Shown here: positions 50,486 to 59,589 of the stretch, in pieces | Layout: every line of letters starts with the position of its first letter | Numbering within the stretch: the stretch's first letter is position 1 | Assembly: GCA_002746935.1 (NCBI GenBank) | Contig: PDRW01000032.1 | Location: 1-64,000 of the forward strand | Reading direction: 5' to 3' | DNA from: Rhodobacterales bacterium | Lineage (GTDB): Bacteria > Pseudomonadota > Alphaproteobacteria > Rhodobacterales > Rhodobacteraceae | Length of the DNA: 64,000 bases | Notes under the pieces: model-generated | Database searches by the model: none | What the model was told of the DNA's origin: nothing | The model's input: only the letters and a program-made list of their open reading frames with translations | Translations under genes and position numbers: made by a program

Positions 50486-51307
50486 TCACCGCCGCGCGGC
50501 CCAGCTCAGCGACACATGTTTGCGGGTATAGGCCTCGCCCATGAAGCCGATCATCATCAGGGCCACCGACACCAGCAACGGGTAGAGCCAGTTCGAGTAA
50601 TGCGGGTTGTAGTTGATGAAGACGAAGCCGCGGGCCTGGTCGATGATGTGAAACAGCGGGTTCCAGGTGAACATCGCCAGGATGTAATAGGGCGTTGCAT
50701 TGGCGAGGAACATCTTGCCCGAGGCGATCATGTTGGCGCGGGCATAGATCGTCGACCCCACCCCCGCGACCTGCGGAAACCACGGCTTGAGCGACAGGAA
50801 CACCAGCCCGATGCCGATGCCCGAATACCACGCCAGAAGCAGCATCCCGAAGGCCGGGGCCGGGTCGTAGATGGTGATCGGCTTGAAGGCAATGTGGTAG
50901 ATATAGAGCAGCACGACGACCGAGAGAACCTGAATGTAGAGCTGCGCCAGCGCCGCTGACAGGATCGCCACGAAGGTGTTCATCGGTGCGTGCTGCATCA
51001 TCGGCGAGGCCGGACCCTCGGAGCCGACCACTGCGCCCATGGTCTTGATCTGCGTCATGTAGAGGAAGATCCCCGACATGATGTAAAGCAGGAAATCACC
51101 CTGGATCATCGAGTTGCGAAGGCCCAGCACCGCATACATGAGGTAGAACACCAGCACCAGGGTGAGGGATTGCAGCATGTTGAGAAAGATGCCGATCAGC
51201 GCGTTGGAATGGGTCCGGCGAACATGGCGCACGGTGGTGTGATAGACCACTTCAAGCAGGCCGACGACCCGACTCAACCGGCTTTGCTGTTCGCTGATCT
51301 GAAACAT
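50486..51307 (-). CDS. ABC-2 type polysaccharide export permease (KpsM-like)
   Basis: A 273-residue inner-membrane protein with about six helices, of the ABC-2 family that exports capsule, O-antigen or teichoic acid chains. Typical pieces are HSNALIGIFLNMLQSLTLVL, GIFLYMTQIKTMGAVVG and TPYYILAMFTWNPLFHIIDQ. The partner ATPase (KpsT-like) is not beside it. It is divergent from cysQ and the glycan genes, which suggests, but does not prove, a joint function. Confidence 0.85.
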   Translation of the reverse strand: MFQISEQQSRLSRVVGLLEVVYHTTVRHVRRTHSNALIGIFLNMLQSLTLVLVFYLMYAVLGLRNSMIQGDFLLYIMSGIFLYMTQIKTMGAVVGSEGPASPMMQHAPMNTFVAILSAALAQLYIQVLSVVVLLYIYHIAFKPITIYDPAPAFGMLLLAWYSGIGIGLVFLSLKPWFPQVAGVGSTIYARANMIASGKMFLANATPYYILAMFTWNPLFHIIDQARGFVFINYNPHYSNWLYPLLVSVALMMIGFMGEAYTRKHVSLSWAARR

Positions 51308-51434
51308 TCCGCGCTTTCCGCTGGTTCGGCCCTACCCTGGCAGGGAATTCTTGCCGTTCCGTTGACGGGCGATCATAAGGGGAACGGCGATTTTTCGCAA
51401 CGATCCCGGATCGCCGGCACTGGAGGTGGCAAGG

Positions 51435-52232
51435 ATGGATTTCGAAAAGCTGGAACAGGTCATGCGCCGGCTGGCGCTGGAGGCGGGCGATGCGATCATG
51501 GAGATCTACGGCCGGGAGGATCTGGGGGTGCGCACCAAGGCCGATGCCAGCCCGGTGACCGCGGCAGACGAGGCGGCGGATGCGCTGATCTCGGCGGGGC
51601 TGCGGGCGGCCTTCCCCGACGTGTTGCTGGTCACCGAGGAGCAGGCCGAGAGCCATGGCGAATCCGCGGGCGATTTCCTGATCGTCGATCCGCTCGACGG
51701 CACCAGGGAATTCGTCCACCGGCGCGGCGATTTCACGGTGAATATCGCTTATGTGTCGGGCGGTGTGCCGTTGCGCGGCGTGGTCTATGCGCCGGTGCGG
51801 GAGCGGATGTTCTACACCCGGGCCGATGGCGCCGCGGTCGAAGAGATCGGGCCGTTCGACAAGGCCCGGGCGGGCGCGGTGAAGCCGATCAGGGTGTCCG
51901 AGCCGGACAATACCGCGCTGATGGTCGTGGCCTCGAAATCGCATCGCGATCAGGCGACCGAGGATTACATCGGCAAATATGCGGTGCGCGACATGCGGTC
52001 GGCGGGGTCGTCGCTGAAATTCTGTCTGGTGGCGACCGGCGAGGCCGATCTCTACCCGCGGCTTGGCCGGACCATGGAATGGGATACCGCTGCCGGTCAC
52101 GCGGTGCTGGCGGGCGCCGGCGGAGCGGTGCTCCGCTTCGACGACCACAGCCCGCTCACCTATGGCAAGCCGGGCTATGAAAACCCGTTCTTCATCGCCA
52201 GCGCGCCCGGCGTGGAGCTGAAAAGGGCCTGA
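51435..52232 (+). CDS. cysQ: 3'(2'),5'-bisphosphate nucleotidase / inositol monophosphatase family (CysQ-like)
   Basis: A 265-residue Mg-dependent, Li-sensitive phosphatase. The metal motifs are VTEEQAESH, IVDPLDGTREFVHRRGDFTV (D-P-L-D-G-T) and the C-terminal MEWDTAAGHAVLAGAGG. The D-G-T-R-E-F form is typical of CysQ, which hydrolyses PAP left by sulfotransferases. The ATG at 51435 follows GGAGG; an in-frame GTG at 51426 is less likely. It starts a run with kdsB, galU and a downstream sulfotransferase, which fits PAP recycling. Confidence 0.9.
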   Translation: MDFEKLEQVMRRLALEAGDAIMEIYGREDLGVRTKADASPVTAADEAADALISAGLRAAFPDVLLVTEEQAESHGESAGDFLIVDPLDGTREFVHRRGDFTVNIAYVSGGVPLRGVVYAPVRERMFYTRADGAAVEEIGPFDKARAGAVKPIRVSEPDNTALMVVASKSHRDQATEDYIGKYAVRDMRSAGSSLKFCLVATGEADLYPRLGRTMEWDTAAGHAVLAGAGGAVLRFDDHSPLTYGKPGYENPFFIASAPGVELKRA

Positions 52233-52233
52233 G

Positions 52234-53034
52234 ATGGGCGTGCTTCTGGTGATCCCGGCGCGCTACGCCTCGACCCGCTATCCGGGCAAGGCGCTGGCGG
52301 AGCTGACCGGGGCAACGGGGCTGAAAAAGACACTGATCCACCGCAGTTGGGAGGCGGCGCAGGCGGTTTCGGGCATCACCCGCGTGGTGGTGGCGACCGA
52401 TGACATTCGCATTGCCGACCACGCCCGTGGCTTCGGCGCCGAGGTGGTGATGACCTCCGAAGCCTGCGAAAACGGCACCGAACGCTGCGCCGAAGCGGCG
52501 GATGCGCTGGGCGGGCGGTTCGACATGGTGGTGAACCTTCAGGGCGATGCGCCGCTCACCCCGCCGTGGTTCGTCGAGGAGCTTGTTGCCGGGCTCAACG
52601 CCCATCCGACCGCCGAAGTGGCGACGCCGGTGTTGCGGGCCGACGGACGTGCGCTCCGCGGTTTCCACGAAGACCGGCGGGCGGGGCGCGTGGGGGCGAC
52701 CACGGCGGTGTTCGGCATCGACCGGCGGGCGCTCTATTTCTCCAAGGAGGTGATTCCCTACACCACCGAAGACTACCCCGCCACCGCGCCGACCCCGGTG
52801 TTTCATCATGTGGGCGTCTATGCCTATCGCCCCTCGGCGCTCGCGGCCTATCCGCGCTGGAGCATGGGCACGCTGGAGCGGCTCGAAGGGCTGGAACAGT
52901 TACGCTTTCTCGAACGCGACCGGCCGGTGCTCTGCGTCGAGGTCGAGGCGCGCGGACGGCCGTTCTGGGAGCTCAACAACCCCGAAGATGTGGCCAGAAT
53001 AGAGACTATTCTGGCCGAACTCGGGGTCGAATGA
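52234..53034 (+). CDS. kdsB: 3-deoxy-manno-octulosonate cytidylyltransferase
   Basis: Activates Kdo as CMP-Kdo for LPS core or for Kdo-linked capsule. The 266-residue protein has VIPARYASTRYPGKALAELT, VVATDDIRIADHARGFG, VNLQGDAPLTPPWFV and a C-terminal LNNPEDVARIETIL. Some residues differ from the E. coli enzyme (for example the R-x2-G-K-x-L region is intact but SRLP is replaced by TRYP). It starts one base after the cysQ stop, so the two are co-transcribed. Confidence 0.9.
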   Translation: MGVLLVIPARYASTRYPGKALAELTGATGLKKTLIHRSWEAAQAVSGITRVVVATDDIRIADHARGFGAEVVMTSEACENGTERCAEAADALGGRFDMVVNLQGDAPLTPPWFVEELVAGLNAHPTAEVATPVLRADGRALRGFHEDRRAGRVGATTAVFGIDRRALYFSKEVIPYTTEDYPATAPTPVFHHVGVYAYRPSALAAYPRWSMGTLERLEGLEQLRFLERDRPVLCVEVEARGRPFWELNNPEDVARIETILAELGVE

Positions 53035-53248
53035 TCCGGAGCCCGAAACGCGCCCTGCCCGGTGGTACCGGGCGGACAGTCACTCATAGGCCCGCGTTCG
53101 TACCGGCCCGACAATGCCGCTGAAATGCCACTATTCCGCAAAGTCCTTGCCCGTGTTGCTCCCTAATTTCAGCGGCAATCAAAGGATCCGGGGTGGAATG
53201 CTCCCCCCGATTCCCGCGCGAATTGTCAGAAAAGGTGGTGGAGCGCAC

Positions 53249-54142
53249 ATGAATACCAAGGTGAGAAAGGCGATCTTCCCGGTTGCGGGGCTGGGCACAC
53301 GGTTTCTGCCGGCGACAAAGTCGATCCCGAAGGAAATCATGACCCTGGTGGACCGGCCGCTCATTCAATACGCGATCGACGAGGCGCGGGCGGCGGGGAT
53401 CAAGGAATTCATCTTCGTGACCTCGCGCGGCAAGGGCGCGCTCGAAGACTATTTCGACATCAACCCGGTGCTCGAACAATCCTTGCGCAAATCCGGCAAG
53501 AATGCGCTGCTCGAAACGCTGAAATCCACCAATATGGAATCCGGCGCCATCGCCTATATCCGCCAGCACAAGGCGCTCGGACTCGGCCACGCGGTCTGGT
53601 GCGCGCGCCGGCTGATCGGCAACGAGCCTTTCGCGGTGATCCTGCCCGACGATGTGATCGCGGCAGAAAAACCGGTGTTGCAACAGATGGTCGAGGCCTA
53701 TGCGCAGACCGGCGGGGCGATGGTCGCGGCGATGGAAGTGCCCCCGGAAAAGGCCAGCGCTTACGGGGTGCTCGATGTTGCACAGGACATGGGCGATCTG
53801 GTCGCGGTCAAGGGCATGGTCGAGAAGCCGAGCCCGGAAAAGGCGCCGTCGAACCTCGCGGTGATCGGGCGGTATATCCTCACCCCCAGGGTCATGAACC
53901 ATCTTTCGTCTCTCAAACGCGGTGCCGGGGGCGAGATTCAACTCACCGACGCGATTGCCGAGGAAATCGCCCAGGACCACGACGTTTATGGCTTCCGCTT
54001 CCGCGGCCAGCGCTTCGATTGCGGCTCCAAGGCAGGGTTCCTTCAGGCCACGGTGGCCTTCGGCATGGCCCGCGAAGAGCTGCGCGACGAATTCACCGCC
54101 TATCTTGACGAGATGGCGATGATGCGAAAAGCCGCGCAATAA
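53249..54142 (+). CDS. galU: UTP-glucose-1-phosphate uridylyltransferase
   Basis: Makes UDP-glucose for glycan synthesis. The 297-residue protein has KAIFPVAGLGTRFLPATKSI, PKEIMTLVDRPLIQYAIDEA, LGLGHAVWCARRLIGNEPFA and VMVEKPSPEKAPSN-type elements (KGMVEKPSPEKAPSNLAVIG). The ATG at 53249 follows GGTGGAG and begins the conserved part. A 214-base gap separates it from kdsB, so it may have its own promoter. Confidence 0.96.
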   Translation: MNTKVRKAIFPVAGLGTRFLPATKSIPKEIMTLVDRPLIQYAIDEARAAGIKEFIFVTSRGKGALEDYFDINPVLEQSLRKSGKNALLETLKSTNMESGAIAYIRQHKALGLGHAVWCARRLIGNEPFAVILPDDVIAAEKPVLQQMVEAYAQTGGAMVAAMEVPPEKASAYGVLDVAQDMGDLVAVKGMVEKPSPEKAPSNLAVIGRYILTPRVMNHLSSLKRGAGGEIQLTDAIAEEIAQDHDVYGFRFRGQRFDCGSKAGFLQATVAFGMAREELRDEFTAYLDEMAMMRKAAQ

Positions 54143-54170
54143 CGCGCAACAGAGGGTGATATGGTGGCCG

Positions 54171-55211
54171 GTGTCTGACAGAACCCGAAGCGGAGAGACA
54201 CCGGCGCTTCGGGCGCGCTACCGGCTGCGGTTGCAGCGCAAGCGGTTTCTGTGGCGTGCCTTGCGCAGCCGGCACAGCCTGCACTGCGTGGCGGACCGGA
54301 CCGCGCAGATCCGCAAGGGTCAGCTGCTGGCTTTCACCGTGCTGCGCAATGAAGCGGTGCGGCTCAAGTATTTCCTGCACCATTACCGCAAGCTCGGGGT
54401 CGATCATTTTCTGGTGGTCGACAATGGCTCGCAGGACGGCGCCGCCGAATGGCTGGCGGAGGCGCCTGACGTGTCGCTTTGGCGCACGCAGGCGGGCTAT
54501 CGCGACGCGCGGTTCGGGCTCGACTGGTCGGGCTGGCTTCAGATCCGCTACGGGCATGGGCATTGGTGTCTGACGGTGGATGCCGATGAGGTGCTGATCT
54601 ATCCGCATTGGGACAGCCGCGACCTGCGTGCGCTGACCGCCCGGCTCGACGCCACCGGCCAGCCGGCGCTGGGGGCGCTGATGCTTGACATGTATCCGCG
54701 CGGCCGGCTGGGCGATGCGGCTTACCGGGCGGGGGAGGATCCGTTCGAGACGCTGTGCTGGTTCGATGACGGCCCCTGGCGGGTGCAGCGGCAGGCGCCC
54801 GCGCAGAACCTCTGGGTGCAGGGAGGTGTGCGGGAACGGGTGTTTTTCGCCGACCGGCCGGAGCTTTCGCCAACGCTCAACAAGCTGCCGCTGGTGAAGT
54901 GGAACCGCCGCTACGTCTACCGCAACTCGACCCATTCGATCCTGCCACCGCGGCTCAACCTCGCCTATGACGGGCCCGGGGGCACGGCGCTGTCGGGGGT
55001 GCTGCTGCATTCGAAATTTCTCGACCTTGTGGTGGCGCGGTCGGCAGACGAAAAGGCGCGGGGGGCGCATTTCAACCGGCCGGAATTGTTCGACGCCTAT
55101 TACGACCGGTTGAACGCCAATCCGCGGCTGTGGTCGGAGGCGTCACTGCGCTACACCGGTTGGGAGCAACTGGAAGCGCTGGGGCTGATGGCGCGGGGCG
55201 GCTGGGGGTGA
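54171..55211 (+). CDS. Family 2-like glycosyltransferase, paralogue A
   Basis: About 346 residues. The N-terminal ~45 residues are highly basic (RARYRLRLQRKRFLWRALRS). Then come LAFTVLRNEAVRLKYFLHHY, DHFLVVDNGSQDGAAEWL and a D-x-D-like LTVDADEVLIYP, the nucleotide-sugar and metal sites. It has no membrane segment. Starts at GTG 54171 or GTG 54156 are both possible. It is a tandem paralogue of the next gene and ends in a matching LEALGLMARGGWG tail. Confidence 0.85.
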   Translation: MSDRTRSGETPALRARYRLRLQRKRFLWRALRSRHSLHCVADRTAQIRKGQLLAFTVLRNEAVRLKYFLHHYRKLGVDHFLVVDNGSQDGAAEWLAEAPDVSLWRTQAGYRDARFGLDWSGWLQIRYGHGHWCLTVDADEVLIYPHWDSRDLRALTARLDATGQPALGALMLDMYPRGRLGDAAYRAGEDPFETLCWFDDGPWRVQRQAPAQNLWVQGGVRERVFFADRPELSPTLNKLPLVKWNRRYVYRNSTHSILPPRLNLAYDGPGGTALSGVLLHSKFLDLVVARSADEKARGAHFNRPELFDAYYDRLNANPRLWSEASLRYTGWEQLEALGLMARGGWG

Positions 55212-55383
55212 TTTTCCAAGGGCGCGCAACAATACCCGCCTCAGCGCAGACGTGTTTACGGAGTCAGCGGTAAAGTCTATTCTCTGCGGCAATGGCGGCC
55301 TGTGTCGCAGGCGCGCCGCATGATCCACATCCGCCGACAGGGCGGAAGGACGGGCGACATTCGGGCAGGCAGAGGCAGGCGGT

Positions 55384-56394
55384 TTGGGCGCAATCGAGGC
55401 ATATCGGCTCCGGTGGAGGCGCAAGCGCTGGCGGGTCCGGGCGTTGCGCAAGCGGCGCGAGCTCACGGCTGTCGCCAACCGCACCGGACAGATCGCCCCG
55501 GGCGCCGTGCTGGCGATGACGACGCTGCGCAACGAACGCATCCGGCTGGATTATTTTCTGAGCTATTACCGGCGTCTCGGGGTCGATCATTTCCTGATGG
55601 TCGACAATGGCAGCACCGACGGCTCGCGCGACTATCTCGCCGAGCAGCAGGACGTGTCGCTCTGGACCACCGAGGCGAGCTACAAGCGCGCGCGCTTCGG
55701 GGTCGACTGGCTCAACTGGCTGGCGCGGCGCTACGGTCATGGTCACTGGCTGCTGACCGTCGACCCGGACGAATTCTTCATCTATCCGTTTTCCGACACC
55801 CGCTCGATCAAGGCGCTGACCCAGTGGCTCGACACCACCGGCGTGCGCTCCTTCGGGGCGATGCTGCTCGACATGTATCCGCGCGGGCCGCTCAACGCCC
55901 AGCCTTACCAGGCCGGGCAGGATCCTTTCGAGATCGCCTGCTGGTTTGACAGCGGCAATTATGTGATCCGCAAGAACCCGCGCTACCGCAACCTGTGGAT
56001 CCAGGGGGGACCGCGGATGCGGGCGTTTTTCGCCGATGATCCGAAACAGGCCCCGGCGCTCAACAAGATCCCGCTGGTGAAATGGCACCGGCGCTATACC
56101 TATGTGAGCTCCACCCACAACCTGCTGCCGCGGGGGCTGAACCTCGTCTATGACGAATGGGGCGGCGAGAAGGCCTCCGGGGTGCTGCTGCATGCGAAGT
56201 TTCTCGACACGTTCTCCGCCAAGGCGAAGGAGGAGGTGGAGCGGCGGCAGCATTATGCGGGCGGGCAGGAATATGCCGCCTATGCCGCGCGGGCGGGAGA
56301 AGACCCGGACCTGTGGTGCAACTGGAGCGAGAAATATATCAACTGGCGGCAGCTCGAGATCCTCGGGTTGATGTCGAAGGGGAACTGGGCATGA
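55384..56394 (+). CDS. Family 2-like glycosyltransferase, paralogue B
   Basis: A 336-residue protein closely similar to the preceding one along its whole length: basic start (YRLRWRRKRWRVRALRKRRE), TTLRNERIRLDYFLSYY, VDHFLMVDNGSTDGSRDYL and LTVDPDEFFIYPF. It starts with TTG 55384 after AGAGGCAGGCGG. The stop overlaps the ATG of the GT14-like gene, so the two are coupled. Sugar specificity is unknown. Confidence 0.87.
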   Translation: MGAIEAYRLRWRRKRWRVRALRKRRELTAVANRTGQIAPGAVLAMTTLRNERIRLDYFLSYYRRLGVDHFLMVDNGSTDGSRDYLAEQQDVSLWTTEASYKRARFGVDWLNWLARRYGHGHWLLTVDPDEFFIYPFSDTRSIKALTQWLDTTGVRSFGAMLLDMYPRGPLNAQPYQAGQDPFEIACWFDSGNYVIRKNPRYRNLWIQGGPRMRAFFADDPKQAPALNKIPLVKWHRRYTYVSSTHNLLPRGLNLVYDEWGGEKASGVLLHAKFLDTFSAKAKEEVERRQHYAGGQEYAAYAARAGEDPDLWCNWSEKYINWRQLEILGLMSKGNWA

Positions 56395-58088
56395 CGGTCG
56401 GCTTCGTGATGCTGGTTCACACCGCGCTCGACCGTGCCGAACAGGTGGCGCGCCACTGGGCAAAGGCCGATTGCCCGGTGGTGATCCATGTCGACAGGAA
56501 GGTGAAGCGGCAGGATCATGCGGGCTTCGTCAATGCGCTGGCGGATGTGGAGAACATCCGGTTTTCCCCACGTTTCAACTGCGAATGGGGCACCTGGTCG
56601 CTGGTGCGGGCGAGCCAGGACGCGGCCGAACTGCTGCTGAAGGCATTCCCCGAGGTCCGCCATGTGTTTCTCGCGTCCGGCTCCTGCCTGCCGCTGCGGC
56701 CGGTGCAGGAACTCAAGGATTATCTCGCCGAACGGCCGCTGACCAATTTCATCGAAAGCGTCACCACCGAGGATGTGCCCTGGACGGTGGGCGGGCTCGA
56801 CGAAGAACGCTTCACGCTGCGGTTCCCGTTTTCGTGGAAACGGCACCGGCGGCTGTTTGACTGGTACGTGAGGGTTCAGCGCCGTCTCGGGTTCAGGCGG
56901 AAGGTGCCGGAGGGGCTGACACCGCATCTCGGCAGCCAATGGTGGTGTCTGACCCGGCAGACCCTCACCGCGATCCTCGAAGACCCGGAACGCCCGGTGC
57001 ATGACGCCTATTTCTCCAGGGTCTGGATCCCCGACGAGAGCTATTATCAGACCCTCGTCAGGCTCTATTCCACCAATATCGAAAGCCGCTCGCTCACGCT
57101 TTCGAAATTCGATGTCCAGGGCAAGCCGCATGTCTTCTATGACGACCACATGCAGCTTCTGCGCCGGTCGGGTTGTTTTGTCGCCCGCAAGATCTGGCCG
57201 GATGCGGAAAAGCTCTATGCCGGGTTCCTGTCGGAAGATGCCAGCGTGTTTTCCGGCGCCGAGCCCAATCCCGGCAAGATCGACAGGATCTTTTCCATGG
57301 CCGTCGAACGGCGCACCAGGGGGCGGGCGGGGCTTTACATGCAGAGCCGGTTCCCGAAAGCCTGGCGGGAGCACGGGCTGACCGGCGCGCGTTACGCTGT
57401 GTTCGAGGGGTTTTCGGAGCTTTTCGAGGATTTCGAAGACTGGCTGACGCGGGTGTCCGGCGCGCGGGTGCATGGGCATCTTTTCGGGCCCGAGAGAGTG
57501 GAGTTTGCGGGCGGACAGAAGGTCTTTGCCGGCGCGCTCTGCGACAGTGCCCGGCTGCGCGACTACAATCCGCGCGCCTTTCTCACCTCGCTGATCTGGA
57601 ACACCCGCGGCGAGCGGCAGTGTTTCCAGTACGGACCGCGCGACACCCAGGCGGTGTCGCATTTCATCGCCCGCGATGCCAATGCCACCGTTTCGGTGAT
57701 TTCGGGCGCCTGGGCGGTGCCGCTGTTCTATTCCAACGCCAATTTCTCCGAGATCCGCCGCAAGGCCGCAAGGCTTCAGAAGATCGAGGCGCGGCATCTC
57801 GAGGTGCTCCGGGCCTTCGACACCAAGGCGCGGGTGCGGATCTGGACGCTGGCCGACTTTGTCGAAAACCCGATGGAACCGTTGCAGACCGCGGTAGACG
57901 CGCTTGGCGCCCGTGGCATCCACCGGCTCACCGAGGCGCCGCGGATGGTCTCGCTCGAAGGCTTCGGGCAGTTCTTGCAGAACCTGAAAAACCAGGGGAT
58001 GAAGCCGCATCTGATGGGTGATTTCCCCGTCGAGACCGCTCCCCCCAAGCCGCGATCACAGCCACGCAAGCCCTATCTGGTGAAGTGA
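56391..58088 (+). CDS. GT14-like (core-2/I-branching type) glycosyltransferase with C-terminal extra domain
   Basis: A 565-residue protein. Residues 1 to about 290 match the beta-N-acetylglucosaminyl/xylosyl transferase family: FVMLVHTALDRAEQVARHW, VIHVDRKVKRQDHAGF, VFLASGSCLPLRPVQELKDY, LGSQWWCLTRQTL and IPDESYYQTLVRLY. Residues about 300-555 form a second domain (DUF5927 type, as I recall the name) with HGHLFGPERVEFAGG and TSLIWNTRGERQCFQYGPRD. ATG 56391 overlaps the upstream stop. The second domain's role is not known; it may be a further glycan-modifying activity. Confidence 0.85.
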   Translation: MTVGFVMLVHTALDRAEQVARHWAKADCPVVIHVDRKVKRQDHAGFVNALADVENIRFSPRFNCEWGTWSLVRASQDAAELLLKAFPEVRHVFLASGSCLPLRPVQELKDYLAERPLTNFIESVTTEDVPWTVGGLDEERFTLRFPFSWKRHRRLFDWYVRVQRRLGFRRKVPEGLTPHLGSQWWCLTRQTLTAILEDPERPVHDAYFSRVWIPDESYYQTLVRLYSTNIESRSLTLSKFDVQGKPHVFYDDHMQLLRRSGCFVARKIWPDAEKLYAGFLSEDASVFSGAEPNPGKIDRIFSMAVERRTRGRAGLYMQSRFPKAWREHGLTGARYAVFEGFSELFEDFEDWLTRVSGARVHGHLFGPERVEFAGGQKVFAGALCDSARLRDYNPRAFLTSLIWNTRGERQCFQYGPRDTQAVSHFIARDANATVSVISGAWAVPLFYSNANFSEIRRKAARLQKIEARHLEVLRAFDTKARVRIWTLADFVENPMEPLQTAVDALGARGIHRLTEAPRMVSLEGFGQFLQNLKNQGMKPHLMGDFPVETAPPKPRSQPRKPYLVK

Positions 58089-58098
58089 GGCCCTGCCA

Positions 58099-59538
58099 AT
58101 GCGCCGACGGTTCGATGCTTTCGTGATTTTCGCCGAGATGCGGACGGGATCGAATTTTCTCGAGTCGACCCTCGATCTGTTCCCCGGGCTCCAGACCTAT
58201 GGCGAGGCGTTCAACCCGTTCTTTCTGGTCCGCCCCGGCATGAAGGCGCTGTTCGACATCAGCCTCGAGGCGCGCAATGAAGATCCGGTGGCGCTGTTCG
58301 ATCGGATGAAACAGCGCACCAAGGGCATTCCGGGCTTCCGGTTCTTCCATGACCATGACCGGCGGATCTTCGAGCGGGTGATCGGTGACCCCGCCTGCGC
58401 CAAGGTGGTGCTGACCCGCAATTTCGTCGAGGCCTATGTCTCGCGCGCGATCGCGAAGCAGACCAATCAATGGGCGCTCGGCAATGTGAAACATGCCAAA
58501 AAGGCGAAGGCGGTCTTCGTCGAGGCGGAGTTCACCCGGCAACTCGGGGAGATCAAGGCGTTTCAGCTGGAGATCCTCGGGCGGTTGCAGGAGACCGGGC
58601 AGACGGCGTTTTACATCAATTACGATGACCTGCGCGATATTGCGAAGATCAACGGGCTGGCGCGGTTTCTGGGCGAGGAGAGCGTGCTCGAGGGGCATTC
58701 GGACAGGTTCAAGAAGCAAAACCCCGAGCCGCTCGATCAGAAGGTGGAGAATTTCGCAGAGATGGCGGAGGCGGTCGCGAAGATCGGCGCGTTCGATCTG
58801 GAAGAGGCGCCGAATTTCGAGCCCCGCCGTGCCGCCGCAGTGCCGGGCTATGTGGCCGCACGTGAGGTGCCGCTGCTCTATCTGCCGGTGCAGGCGGGGC
58901 CGGTGGAGGAAATCACCGGCTGGATGGCCGGGCTGGATGGCGGCAGGCGCGGCGCCTTGATCTCCGGCATGAACCAGAAGGCGCTGCGCAAGTGGAAGCG
59001 GCAGCACCCCGGGCATCGCAGCTTCACGGTGCTGCGCCACCCCGTGGCCCGGGCCCATGCGGCGTTTTGCACCCATTTCCTGTCCGACGGCCCCGGAGCC
59101 ATGCCGGAGTTGAAAAAGGCTCTGATCCGCCAGTATGACGTGCCGCTCCCCGAAAACCGCCCCGATGCCGGCTGGACCCGTGCCGCCCACCGCGCCGCCT
59201 TTCTCGCCTTCCTCGGCTTCCTTGCCCGCAACCTCGCCGGGCAGACGCCCTTCCGGGTCGCGCCCTCCTGGGCAAGTCAGTCGCGAGTACTGGCCGGCTT
59301 CAGCCCGGTGATCCAGCCCGATCATGTGTTGCGCGAAGACAAGTTGGCCGAGGGGCTCCGGCACCTCGGCGAAGACATCGGCCGCGATCTGCCGCCGGCA
59401 CCGGAACCGCTGCCGGACAGACCCCATGCGCTGGAGGGGATATACGATTCGGAGGCCGAGGCCGCGGTGCGCGCCGTCTACCAGCGCGACTACATGCAAT
59501 TCGGGTTTTGCCCCTGGGTGCCCGCGGATACTGCCTGA
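58099..59538 (+). CDS. Two-part sulfotransferase-like protein
   Basis: A 479-residue protein. The N-terminal half has a PAPS-binding loop (FVIFAEMRTGSNFLESTLDL) and VVLTRNFVEAYVSRAIAKQT, as in NodH/Stf0-type carbohydrate sulfotransferases. From about residue 255 a second, shorter sulfotransferase-like segment begins (VPLLYLPVQAGPVEEITGWM), with the 3'-phosphate pattern VLRHPVARAHAAFC. Its 5' loop lacks the usual basic residue. It lies ten bases after the GT14-like gene, so it belongs to the same run. Transfer of sulfate to a surface glycan is the likely role. Confidence 0.78.
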   Translation: MRRRFDAFVIFAEMRTGSNFLESTLDLFPGLQTYGEAFNPFFLVRPGMKALFDISLEARNEDPVALFDRMKQRTKGIPGFRFFHDHDRRIFERVIGDPACAKVVLTRNFVEAYVSRAIAKQTNQWALGNVKHAKKAKAVFVEAEFTRQLGEIKAFQLEILGRLQETGQTAFYINYDDLRDIAKINGLARFLGEESVLEGHSDRFKKQNPEPLDQKVENFAEMAEAVAKIGAFDLEEAPNFEPRRAAAVPGYVAAREVPLLYLPVQAGPVEEITGWMAGLDGGRRGALISGMNQKALRKWKRQHPGHRSFTVLRHPVARAHAAFCTHFLSDGPGAMPELKKALIRQYDVPLPENRPDAGWTRAAHRAAFLAFLGFLARNLAGQTPFRVAPSWASQSRVLAGFSPVIQPDHVLREDKLAEGLRHLGEDIGRDLPPAPEPLPDRPHALEGIYDSEAEAAVRAVYQRDYMQFGFCPWVPADTA

Positions 59539-59589
59539 CCCGGTGTGCGCATGGGCCTGGCCGGGCAGCGGATGTGCGATGGACGGGTC

